A stretch of DNA of 64,000 bases from contig NC_133647.1 in assembly GCF_009905375.1 (NCBI RefSeq), forward strand, positions 138,317,263-138,381,262, in the 5' to 3' direction. A program made the translations under genes and the position numbers. This document shows positions 45,272 to 55,507 of this stretch, one piece after another. Each line of letters opens with the position of its first letter. Position 1 is the first letter of the stretch. Source of the stretch: Apium graveolens (lineage: Eukaryota; Streptophyta; Magnoliopsida; Apiales; Apiaceae). The notes beneath the pieces were generated by a model. The model saw only the letters and a list, made by a program, of their open reading frames with translations, ran no database searches and was not told the origin of the DNA.

Positions 45272-47000
45272 TGAAGGGTTTTTAGCACATAAACGCAACA
45301 AAAACGTAAATTTAAATCTTAAAAAAATGAAACCCTCTACAGGATCCATGCGAAAAATAATATTTAATTCGTAGTTCAGTATGTTTACCTTAAGAAGCTG
45401 TACGTTAATTGAAAAATGGAGGTCTTTAATAGCGATCCAAGAACGATGAACGGAAATCCCTAGCAGCTGCTCCTCAAGTGTGAAGCACTCCACCGGTATC
45501 CACCAAGAGTACAATGTGATGGAGGAGGAAGAGGTTGAGAGAATTAGTTGCCTCCCTCTTGTCCTACTTTAGAATTAGGGTTAATTATTTGGGTTGAGGC
45601 AAATAGGGTTTATAATAGTATATTTATAGGCAAAATTTTCAGCTGAAAATTTTCCATAAAATATTATTATTATTAACCCTTTAATTGATTATTCTTATTA
45701 ACCAATTAACTAATAATTAAAACACCTTTTAATCATTAATCCAGTTTCTAAACACTTTAGAAAAATAATTCTCTCACTTGATTTAATTTCCAAAATTAAA
45801 TTCTTAATTAATAATATTAAAAATTAATTAAATCTCATTTAATCAATTATTAAATCTGCTAATTAATTATTTATTTCACAAATAAATAATTACCAGCCAT
45901 TATTAATTAATTCCTCCACCATTAAATCATTCTCTTTTATGGTTTGACCCTGTAAGTTCAATATTAAGCTGGTAGTAGAAATAAATAATAATAAAACTAT
46001 TTTATCATTATTGATATAAATTCTCTAATTCATTAAATATGATTATTTAATAAATTAATCATATTTATTCTACATCGTGAGGGATACTTCTCAGCATATC
46101 GCGACTATCCGGATAATACGAATTCACTGCTTAGAATACCAAGAACCTATTTAGTGAGTAGTTACCGTACAATCAATTCCTTCTACCCTGCAATGTCACG
46201 ATTAAATATAAGGCATGGAACTTGTGTCAAGCCTATCTTATTTAATCATTTGTTTTCCCATTCACTATGCTTAGTTTTATTTAATGTAAATTAGAAACTC
46301 CTTTCTAATTTCATTCACTCTGGCCAGAGATTCCTGAACAAGCATAAGTGGATCAGCATTGAACATTCTCTTCTTTCACTGGAAGGGCTAGATCCTTTAT
46401 TGATCATATACTATCTTCGTGTACAAATTCCTATACCCAGTAGAGCCCTTATAATTGTCCCTGGAGACTAAGAACTAAACCAAAGCATAGTTCAGTGTAC
46501 ACAAGATGACTATGATGACCTCAAGTCTAAGGATACTTGTACAACTATCACTATGTGAACAACTGTTGACATGTGAGTGAAGTCCATCAGTTGTTCAGCT
46601 CTGTGAGTCATGTTCAGTGAACTTATTTTATAATAAGCACCTACATACTAGCTATAGTGTCACCACACAAATGTCTATGGGAACAGACATCCTTCATAAT
46701 GAAGCAAGCATAGTATGTACCGATCTTTACGGTTTACTAATTACTAGTTAGTAATCCTACGACCATGAAATATTTAAGTTTAGAGTTATCATCTTTTAGG
46801 TCTCATTATTATGATCTCATCATAATCCATAAAAAGTTTTACTCTAAACTATGGTATATCTTATTTAAACACTTAAATAGATAAAGCCCGTAATAAAACC
46901 AAAACAAGTCTTTTATTAATATCAATGAAATCAAAACAGATTACATAAAAGTTATTCCTAAATCATCATACATGATTGGACTTAGGACACATCTCTTTCA
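45272..47000 (-). repeat. Right LTR (5' in element sense) of the copia derivative
   Basis: 1,729 bp, TGAAGGG to TCTTTCA. Intact partner of the split left LTR, and shows the empty site for the solo LTR insertion. Confidence 0.9.
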
Positions 47001-47575
47001 GGGATGAAGTAGGAGAAAGAAATATTTTAGGCTCAGAATTGGTACAACAGTTGCATGAGACAGTCAAATTAATTCAGAAAAGGTTGCTTGCTGCTCAAGA
47101 TAGACAGCGAAAGTATGCGGATCCAGCGCGTAAGGATGTTAGATTCCAAGTAGGTGAAGCCGTTTTACTGAAGGTATCACCAAGGAAAGGGTTGTCTAGA
47201 TTTGGCAAGAAAGGGACGTTAGCACCTAGATATATAGGTCCTTTTGAAATTTTGAGTCAAGTGGGGAAGGTGGCTTACGAGTTACCCTTACCACCTCAGT
47301 ATCAGCATGTACATGATGTGTTCCATGTGTCATTGCTTAAGAAGTACAATCCTGATGCCAACCATGTGATAGAATATGAACCTATAAAAATTCAGGCAGA
47401 CCTGACATTTGTGGAGCAACCTGTCAAATTACTCGACTGGCAAGTAAAGAGTCTTAGGAATAAGTCGGTAAAGTTAGTGAAAGTACTTTGGAGGAACCCC
47501 AAGGTCGAAGAATCAACCTGAGAGTTAGAGTCTGAGATGCGTTCCCGGTATCCTCATCTATTCTCTTAGATTCTG
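47001..47575 (+). pseudogene. Tekay-2 integrase C-terminus and chromodomain
   Basis: Continues the integrase frame from 36888 (DEVGERNILGSELVQQ). It includes [18 protein letters not shown], the conserved GPF/Y module, and VHDVFHVSLLKKY, then a chromodomain-like end (KLVKVLWRNPKVEEST). A TGA at 47519-47521 replaces the expected Trp codon; the frame then reads ELESEM, YPHLFS and stops. ORF start codons upstream of 47001 lie in the inserted LTR and are not real. Confidence 0.88.
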
Positions 47576-47587
47576 GGGACAGAATCC

Positions 47588-47603
47588 TTTAAGGGGGAGA
47601 GGA
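47588..47603 (+). other. Polypurine tract of Tekay-2
   Basis: AAGGGGGAGAGGA directly before the 3' LTR. Confidence 0.8.
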
Positions 47604-48047
47604 TATTACGATCGGCATTTTGTGTAATATTATTTATGAACCTTGTATAATATTAGAGCCAATTATAAATATACTTAATGATTGTACGTTTGTGTGAATG
47701 GAATTTGTTGCGTTATAAGTTGCTTTATGTAGAATATAAGTTTTTCAAAGCAAGAGTTTTATTATTTGCCTTTATTTTTTATTTATAAGGAATATTCTAT
47801 ACCTTGGAAAATTTCTTTTCAAAATTATTTCATTCATAAATTTCAAAAGTGATCTCATAAATTTTTTAAAAATCCAAGTTATTTTATGATACAACTTTTA
47901 TAATTTTCGAATCATTAATTTTATTTATAAAAATTATTCTTTACAACTAATTGTTTATTTAATTTGCATTTTACCCTTTTGCCCATGCATGCCAATCACT
48001 TCTAATTCAACTCAAGGGCACTAGAGTCAATAACCACCCCACTAACC

Positions 48048-48619
48048 TGTTATGGATAAAAAACTAAGGTTATTATTTGCTGTATTTATTACTAAGATTC
48101 GAGAGCTCAAGGCCTTTAATGGCTGCTCTCGTGTTTCGTAGCTTAATTCTGCCTTTACGAGATACCTACGTATCTCTGTGAATTAGAGAATCAAGCAAAA
48201 AAACGTAGTTCTGATTTGTGGGGTGAGACCCCTTATATAGATGTTGAGAGTCCTTGAATTGGACTTGGTATAGGAGACTTGGTGGGCAAGTCTCATAATT
48301 AGAATGGACTTTGGAGTCCTAGATAGTAGGAAACTGATTCCTTATCCTTTTAGGTCCCCTTGAGGCCAATCTACAAGGATTTATATCCCCACTAGGACTT
48401 ATCTTAATGGCTGTTTTCCTCCTTTATTTATTAATTATGATATTAATAAATAATCAGGGTTTTTGGGCATTCTTTGTTCCATCAGGCCTGATCTGGTCCA
48501 TCAGGCCTGATCAATGTGTTGACCTTCTTGGTCTGAATGTCATACATCTTCTTATTGGGCCTAGCAGCCCACACCTTGCAATATTTATTTATACAATCAG
48601 GATTTATTTATCCCTATCA
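48048..48619 (-). repeat. Tat element 3' LTR
   Basis: 572 bp, TGTTATGG to CCCTATCA; same length as 57853-58424 and nearly identical. The 81-codon plus-strand ORF at 48407-48652 starts inside it, recurs in the other LTR and is not supported as a gene. Confidence 0.95.
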
Positions 48620-48636
48620 TTTGCCCCCCAACTTTT
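48620..48636 (-). other. Polypurine tract of the Tat element
   Basis: The minus strand reads AAAAGTTGGGGGGCAAA directly before the 3' LTR. Confidence 0.75.
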
Positions 48637-48734
48637 GGGAAACATTGATTAGGTTTTGCAAAAGTTAAGTCTATTCATTCCCTTACAGAGTTTCATTTTT
48701 TTGTAAAGTGTGGAGCGACCTACACATTTACAAC

Positions 48735-48880
48735 GATTTTTCCTTTATTTCTGGATTTTTCCCTAATTTTCTGGGATTTATCCCTAATTTTCTGGATTTT
48801 TCCCTTAATTTCTGGATTTTTCCCTAATTTTCTGGGATTTATCCTTAATTTCTGGATTTTTCCCTAATTTTCTGGGATTT
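48735..48880. repeat. Short tandem repeat TTTCTGGATTTTTCCCTAA
   Basis: About seven or eight degenerate copies, 18-20 bp each, alternating TTTCTGGATTTTTCCC and TTTCTGGGATTTATCC, in the 3' region of the Tat element. Confidence 0.85.
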
Positions 48881-48884
48881 AATC

Positions 48885-49590
48885 GATCAGGATGTATAAA
48901 AAATCGATCAGGATGTATAAAAAATCGATCAGGATGTATAAAAAATCGATCCGGATTCCTGACCGATTTCGATCAGGATCCTGATCGAACTAGCTCAGGA
49001 AGTAACATTCTGGTCGATGGGATCTTCGATCAGGATCTACGCGGAATCGACCAGGATTCCTGATCGATTTCGATCAGGACTCTGATCGAACTGGCCTTCA
49101 AAGTGACACTCTAGTCGACTGAAACATGGGCATAATCGACCAGAATTCTTGATCGATTTCGATCAGGATTCTGATCGAACTAGGTGGCTTTCTACCGTTC
49201 TGATCGAATGAAATATCGATCTGGATCCTCTTCTGTGTCGATCAGGACTCTGATCGATCTTAGTGGTTTTCTTCCTTCTTGCTCGAATGAGATATCGATC
49301 AGGATCCTTTTCTGTGTCGATCAGGACTCTGATCGATCTTAGTGGTTTTCTTCCTTCTTGCTCGAATGAGATATCGATCAGGATCCTTTTTGGGGTCGAT
49401 CAGGACTCTGATCGATCTTAGTGGATTTCTTTGCTCCTGTTTGAATGTGGTATCGATTAGGATACTATTTGGCGTCGATCAGGACTCTGATCGAACTTAA
49501 TAGGTTTCTTCCCTCTTGATCGATTGAAGTGTCGATTATGATTTTCTTCTTTGTCGATTAGGACTCTGATCGATCTATTTTTATAATTCT
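48885..49590. repeat. Palindromic GATC-rich tandem array, final part with exact 79 bp period
   Basis: Starts with three or four 20 bp copies of ATCGATCAGGATGTATAAAA, then longer units. TCGATCAGG begins at 48969, 49070, 49159, 49238, 49317, 49396, 49475 and (as TCGATTAGG) 49554: the last five intervals are exactly 79 bp. Each unit holds an inverted repeat with 8 bp arms and a 4 base centre (TCGATCAG, GACT, CTGATCGA). The copy at 48968-48989 is a perfect 22 bp palindrome. It lies just upstream of the antisense gene. Confidence 0.92.
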
Positions 49591-49699
49591 GGTCGATTTT
49601 CGACCCTTCATTTTCCATGGGAGCTTCTAGATTATTCCTGATATTTCTAGTAGATGGGCTTTTAGGTTGGGCCTGGCTAAATGGGCCTAGAAACGCCTC

Positions 49700-49892
49700 G
49701 TATTCCGAGATTTTCGCCTATATAAGTGTAGTGTGAAGTGAGAATCCTCACTTCACTTCACATTTCTCATTTTCTCTCACAAATCTCTCTAGAGTTCTCC
49801 CTTTGAGAAGGCGATTTTCGGCGACCTCAGCCACCGCAGCTCCACCTTTCTCAGGTTTTTCTGGGTTTCAAGCCTTCAACCGAAGCATATCA
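49700..49892 (+). promoter_or_regulatory. Putative promoter and leader of the Tat antisense gene
   Basis: A TATA box (CTATATAAG, about 49719-49727) is followed by a direct repeat of TCACTTCAC and a CT-rich leader (TTCTCATTTTCTCTCAC) before the ATG at 49893. The ORF is open upstream to 49803, but only from a TTG, so the ATG preceding MADRDLARLQKM is preferred. Confidence 0.55.
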
Positions 49893-51745
49893 ATGGCGGA
49901 TCGTGACTTGGCTCGTTTGCAGAAGATGAATGTCTCTAAGAGAGGTACAAACATTCAAATTCAATCTCCATATACTTCCCTACTTGATATGATTAACTCG
50001 AGGGGTGATGAATATCCCTCTCTATCTGAGTTAGATTCGTATAATCATGGTAACACCTTTCATGAGTTAGATGGTAGGATAGAGTCTATGAACACCCTGT
50101 ACAGACTTCCACCCCACCTTAGGATTACTCCAGCCGCCCCTGGGGATAGGACTTGTAATTGGGAGGGGGATACTTTGTTTATCTATCGAGGAGCCCTGAC
50201 CGCGGGTCTCAGGTTCCCATTCCATGAATTTATTCCTCGCTTACTTGCAGATGTACAAATTAACCCTTGTCAACTCCCTCCTAACGCTTGGAGGAACATT
50301 ATCTGTTTTATGGTCCTTTGTCTTAGATACAATTTTCCTCTTTCCGTAGCTGTCTTTAGGAAAGTTTTCCAATTCTATAATAGCGCCATGAGTCAACGAG
50401 GTTGGGTTTTAATTCGTCAACGGCCCAAAATCCCTCATATCTTCGATAGTAATTCCATAGTTGAGAATAACCCCAAATGGAGGGACGAGTTTGTGAGGCT
50501 GACCTGGACTGGGGGTGATTGGGCCACACTCTTTCGTAGGCCCTTTTGCAAAGTGTCAGATGGGAGTCCAGGTAGCATCAGATTATCTGATGAGGAGGAG
50601 GTGGCCTACCAAGCCTTAATTTCAGATGATGGGAAAACAGACACCTGGACCCTCTTAGAGGAGTTTTCTCTGAAGAAAGTTGGTCTCTCTCAGGCCAGTG
50701 ATAAGGGTAAATTTATAACTGGATAACCATTTTTCCTTCCCTTTAATTGTAACGTTTTATCTCTCCTGCAATTTAATATTCTTTCTATCTTTCCTTTTCA
50801 GCTTGCGAGGCCATCAATAATGTCAACAGGCCCAAGAAAGGGGAGTCAGGCCGTCAGAAGAGGGCCAAGCTAAACAAGGACCCCAGGAGCAAACCTGACG
50901 GTCCTTCTTTTCTTAAGCCCCATGTCCCGGTGGTCGAGTTGGGGGATGATGTGGATCCTCCACTTAAGGCACATTCCTTCAGGCCTAACTGGGGCTTCAG
51001 GAGGAGCGATACGGTGGTTGGATCCACCAAACACGCTAAGGATTGGTCGTACCATTCCATCACTCCCCATGACTTTACTGACATTGTTACGGGGAGTGAT
51101 ATCGAGACTATTGAGCTTCTGGGTTCTCAAGCCCAAGCTGCGGTAACTTTCTTTTTTCTCTTTTTCTTTGAATCCTAATTTTCTCGTATTTCAACGAACT
51201 TGTGCTAACTCATACATATTTCTTTGCAGAGTAATACCTACTTCCAGGCGGCCCTCCACCAGGCTAGGTCCTAGAAGGGTAACTCAGATGGGTTTGAGAA
51301 GGAGATGAAGAAATGGGAAGAGAGAGCCAAGGTCTTGGAGAAGAAGCCGGACACGAAGAAAGAGGAGCTGGCTAAGGCTCATTCCGAGCTGGTGAAACTT
51401 AGGAGCGATAAGGATAAGCTCATTGATGACTACATGGATTCTGACAAGTTTAAGAATCTCATGGAGATTCATGATGAGGGTCTTTATTCCCTACAGTTTA
51501 CTCAGGGATGGGATGCGGCCGTAAAGGCGGTTTCTGAGAAGCACCCGGGCTTAGTCGACCCTAAGGACTTTATAAGTCCCGAGCAGGCTGAGTCGGAGGA
51601 CAGCATAGACGCCCTCTTCAACTCCCCTCAGCCAGATGATCGCATCTTGGATCCTAACACTGCTTCTCCTCCCGCTTCTCCTGCGAAGGATGCTGAAGGC
51701 GCTGATAAGGAGCAAGAGAATGAAGGCTCCCGCATGGAGGAGTAG
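49893..51745 (+). pseudogene. Antisense three-exon gene of the Tat element (Transposase_28-like family)
   Basis: Runs opposite to gag-pol. Exon 1 49893-50706, exon 2 50802-51142, exon 3 51230-51745, joined by two introns of 95 and 87 bp with GT...AG ends and T-rich acceptors (TTCCTTTTCAG, TTTCTTTGCAG). The joined frame has 557 codons. Exon 1 has FHEFIPRLLADVQINPCQLP then NAWRNIICFMVLC, resembling the plant 'putative gypsy type transposon' domain (Pfam Transposase_28). Exon 2 has a basic stretch (RPKKGESGRQKRAKLNKD). Exon 3 is coiled-coil (KKWEERAKVLEKKPDTKKEE) with an acidic tail ending SRMEE. One TAG (51272-51274) breaks exon 3. Antisense ORFs are known in Tat elements; their function is unknown. 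Confidence 0.7.
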
Positions 51746-52103
51746 TTTTTCTATTCTGTAATTTTATCCTTAACTTATGTCTGGACTTTTGTTTGTATTA
51801 AAACTTATTACCCTCCGGGGCTATTTTATATGCTACTTTCCTTATTTGCATTCTCTCCTTTATTTTTCCGATACTTTAATATTCAAACTTGGCTTAATGG
51901 GCCACACAAGTATTATCACAACTCAAACATCCATAGGTTGAAATAATTTCGAACTCTTCAATTTCAAGTCTGGTTTTCCAAAACCTTACATAATATGGGT
52001 TCGACCCTGATCTATAATAATAAAAATCCTATGCAAATAAAGCTTCAAGGTGCTTTTAAACCTACTTGTCATAATGACAAGTGAGAATCGTACTTCGACC
52101 ATC
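51746..52103. other. Spacer between Tat integrase end and antisense gene end
   Basis: The two opposed genes converge here. AT-rich, with TTGTATTAAAACTTATT after the antisense stop as a possible poly-A region. No ORF supported. Confidence 0.5.
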
Positions 52104-53150
52104 TTACACGTAGTAAACCTTCAGGTTTTGTGCGTGCCAGGTTCTCGGGACTTCAAAACCATCCATAGTCTCCAGCTTGTAGGTTCCTCTACCCTGAACG
52201 CTCTTGACTCTATACGGCCCTTCCCAATTTGGGGCAAGCTTTCCTTTCTGTCCGACACCAGAAGCCTCTATTTTTCTCAAGACTAGGTCACCTTGTTTGA
52301 AAAACCTCTCTTTAACCCTTAGGTTGTAGTAGAATGAAGCTCTTTTTTGGTATTCCACTATCTTTGCATGTGCCTCATCTCGCACTTCATCAATTAGATC
52401 CAGGGATAACCTCTGCCCTTCCTCATTTTCTTCAGCATTGAAAGCCTGAATCCTTGGAGAGGAATGTGATATCTCCACAGGAACCACTGCTTCTGCCCCA
52501 TATGCCAACATGAAAGGAGTTGCTCCTGTCGTGACTCTACAGGTAGTCCTATAGGCCCATAATATGGGAAGTATCTCATCCACCCAATTATTTCTTGACT
52601 TCTCGATCCTTTTCTTTAGTTCATCCAGGATTATCCGATTTGCTACCTCCGCTTGCCCATTGGCTTGCGGGTGAGCCACAGAGGTGAACCGTAACTCAAT
52701 TTCATTTTCTTCACAATACTTCTTGAATTCCTCATTGTTGAATTGTGTTCCATTGTCAGTGACGAGGATACGGGGAATTCCATATCGGCACATAATGTTT
52801 TCCCACAGGAATTGTGCAACCTGCTTAGTTGTGATCTTGGCCAAGGGTTTGGCTTCGATCCACTTGGTGAAATAATCAATGGCAACAATCAGAAACTTCC
52901 TTTGTGTTGTGGCCATGGGAAAAGGCCCTAAGATATCCATTCCCCACATAGCAAAAGGAATGGGCGAGTTGATAGAGGTCAGCATCTTGGGGCATTGTCT
53001 AACAACAGGTGCATGCTTCTGACAGCGGTCACATTTCTTCACGTATTCTTTGGCATCAGCCATCATTTCTGGCCAATAAAAACCTAAACGAGTTATCTTA
53101 TGAGCCAAGGCCCTGCCCCCCAAGTGTTGTCCACAAATACCTTCATGCAC
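52104..53150 (-). pseudogene. Tat element integrase
   Basis: Frame-shifted continuation of pol. The finger has HEGICGQHLGGRALAHK then CDRCQKHAP; the core has WGMDILGPFP, LVTDNGTQFNNEEF and AHPQANGQAEVANRI (acidic triad). A C-terminal region (GQKGKLAPNWEGPYRV) follows, ending NLKVYYV. No chromodomain, as expected outside chromoviruses. It is joined to the RNase H frame by a one-base deletion near 53150 in an AAG-AAG context. Otherwise intact. Confidence 0.9.
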
Positions 53151-55507
53151 TTCTTAAGAGCCAAGCGTGCCTCATCGGGCCTGAGACACCTCAAGTAGGG
53201 AACCATGAAAGATCTTTTGTAAAGAATCCCATCTATCAAAGAATACCTTAGTGCCCGAACAGTTAACTTCCGTGCTTCAGTTGCATCACTTGGCAACCAA
53301 CCGGTCTGAATGTGAGCCTTGATGGGATCAATCCATGACGTCCCCAAGCCTATGGGAGCCACTAGCTTAACATCTATGCTTCGTATCTTCAAAACACGGA
53401 AGTACACACTTCCTGAACTTTCTTCAATCTCAGACGAAGCGAACTTTGATAGCGCATCTGCCTTAACATTTTCTTCCCTTGGAATGTGTTCAACATGACA
53501 TTCATTAAATTGGGTCATCACAGCCCTTACTAGGCGGACATACTTAGCCATCGTATCATCCCTTGCCTCAAATTCTCCCTTTACCTGGGATATGATCAAC
53601 TTCGAGTCTCCACGGACCTTTAAGTTTTTGACTCTAAGTGTCCCAGCTAGACCAAGGCCAGCTATCAGGGCTTCATACTCTGCCTCATTATTTGTGGTTG
53701 GAAAGTCTAGCTTCATAGCATACTCAATTAAGAACCCATCAGGGCTTTGCAAAACCAATCCTGCTCCACTGGAGTTCGTTTTTGATGCCCCATCAAAATA
53801 GAGAACCCAATATTCTTTATCATCCTTCTCTTTGCCCCCATCATCGACTCCCTTGTCTTGAGGTATGGCATCTTCCTGCCCCCCGGCTTCTTGGTTGGGT
53901 ATGGTACATTCCACCACGAAGTCAGCTAGTGCCTGGGCTTTTATTGCCGTACATGGCTTATACTTGAGATCGAACTCTCCCAGCTCTATTGCCCACTTAA
54001 TCAATCTCCCACTTGCCTTCGGACTATGAATGATATTTCTCAGGGGCTGATTTGTTAGCACCTCAATCTGGTGAGCCTGAAAATAAGGACGCAGTTTTCT
54101 CGAAGCCATTACCAAGGCTAAAGCGAATTTCTCAATAGCTGAATAATTCAACTCAGCACCATGCAAAATTTTGCTGACATAGTATACGGGTTTCTGGACT
54201 TTCAATTCCTCCTTAACCAACACCGCGCTCAAGACGCTCTCTGAAACAGCCAAGTACAAAAATAAAACTTCACTCAGAACTGGCTTAGCCAACAACGGGG
54301 CCTGGGCCATATACTTCTTTAATTCTTCAAATGCCTTCTGGTTTTCCTCACTCCATACAAAGTCTTTGATGTTCTTTAGTGATTTGAAGAATGTCAAGCA
54401 CTTGTCTCCTGACTTGGAGATGAATCGCCCTAGCGCCGCAACCCTTCCTGTGAGCTTCTGAACATCCTTGATAGTTTTTGGTGGTTCCATATCCAGGATT
54501 GCCTTTATTTTATTGGGGTTAGCCTCAATTCCCCTCTTTGAGACCATCAATCCCAAGAATTTTCCAGATCCTACTCCGAAAGCACACTTCGTAGGATTCA
54601 ACATCATCTTGTGGTACCTTAGGACCTCAAAAGCTTCCCTCAAATGGGGTATATGATCAGTCTTTACTAGACTCTTGACTAACATGTCATCAACATAGAC
54701 TTCCATAGTCTTACCAATAAGATCCTTAAAAATTTTATTCACCAACCTTTGATAGGTGGCTCCTGCATTCTTGAGACCAAACGCCATAACAAGATAACAA
54801 TAAACACCAAAGTCAGTGATAAATGATACCTTTGGAATGTCATCCTTATGCATTTTGATCTGGTTGTATCCGCTAAATCCATCCATGAAACTCAGCATCT
54901 CATGTCCAGCAGTGGCATCAATCAAAGTATCAATTCTTGGCAGCGGAAAACAGTCTTTGGGGCATGCATCATTCAGATCAGTGAAGTCTATACACATCCT
55001 CCACTTTCCATTAGCCTTCCTTACCATTACAGGATTTGCTAACCACTCCGGAAATTGGATCTCCTCAATGAAACCAGGCTCTAAGAGCTTTTCTACTTCC
55101 TGTTTTATAGCCTCTTGTCTTTCCGGGGCAAATTTTTTTTTCTTTTGTTTCACTGTCTTCTGGCTTGGATCCACGTTTAGCTTGTGAGTAATTAACTCCG
55201 GGTCTATGCCTGGCATATCAGCTGCTGACCATGCAAACACATCACTATTTTCTTGCAAAAATTTCACTAACTTTCCTCTAAGGGGCTCCTCTAATGTGGC
55301 TCCAATGGAAGTCATCCTCTCAGGATTCTCGGGGTCTAAAGGAACCAAAACCAATTCTTCTGCTGGCCTTCCTCTATTCTCATCATTTTCTCAAACATCC
55401 GTATCTTCAATAGGAAGAACCTGCCCCCCAACTCCATTTGCCCTCAAAGAGGCCACATAGCAGCTTCTAGCCATTTTTTGATCTCCTCTCTCTTCTCCAA
55501 TCCCGTT
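53093..55507 (-). pseudogene. Tat element RT, RNase H and second (archaeal-type) RNase H
   Basis: Open for 753 codons from 55354 (first codon TTG, so a continuation and not a start). RT: CIDFTDLNDACPKDCFPLPR, FMDGFSGYNQI, AFGLKNAGATYQRL and catalytic EVYVDDMLVKS (about residues 220-223). The RT-proximal RNase H (about 360-490) lacks clear catalytic acids (FLYLAVSESVLSAVLV), as in other Tat elements. The second RNase H starts near 515 (WVLYFDGASKTNSSGAGLVL, NNEAEYEALIAGL, then GDSKLIISQV) and keeps its acids. Between 55354 and the gag ORF a TGA (55391-55393) and a small indel interrupt the linker. Confidence 0.92.

Larger units (their letters stand above)
36889..47000 (-). mobile_element. Non-autonomous copia retrotransposon derivative (gag and pol mostly deleted)
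   Basis: Flanked by GGGAT (36884-36888 and 47001-47005). LTRs begin TGAAGGGTTTTT and end CTCTTTCA; about 1.73 kb each. A primer site next to the right LTR and a purine tract next to the left LTR show minus orientation. The internal part (42958-45271, 2.3 kb) codes only for a gag fragment joined to the last codons of pol. A 4.3 kb Tekay-family solo LTR sits in the left LTR; without it the element is about 5.8 kb. It must have relied on another element's enzymes to move. Confidence 0.85.

Noticed and set aside
48407..48652. Hydrophobic 81-codon ORF, repeated at 58212-58427
   Set aside because: Entirely or mostly inside the Tat LTRs and present twice for that reason; no signal for a real protein.
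48885..49590. CRISPR-like regular repeats
   Set aside because: Period is uniform but the whole unit is repeated, not short repeats with unique spacers, and the context is a plant retrotransposon.
54816..55187. 123-codon plus-strand ORF opposite Tat RT, and many similar frames opposite gag and integrase
   Set aside because: Antisense shadows of well-supported domains; unlike 49893-51745 they have no promoter, leader or domain.
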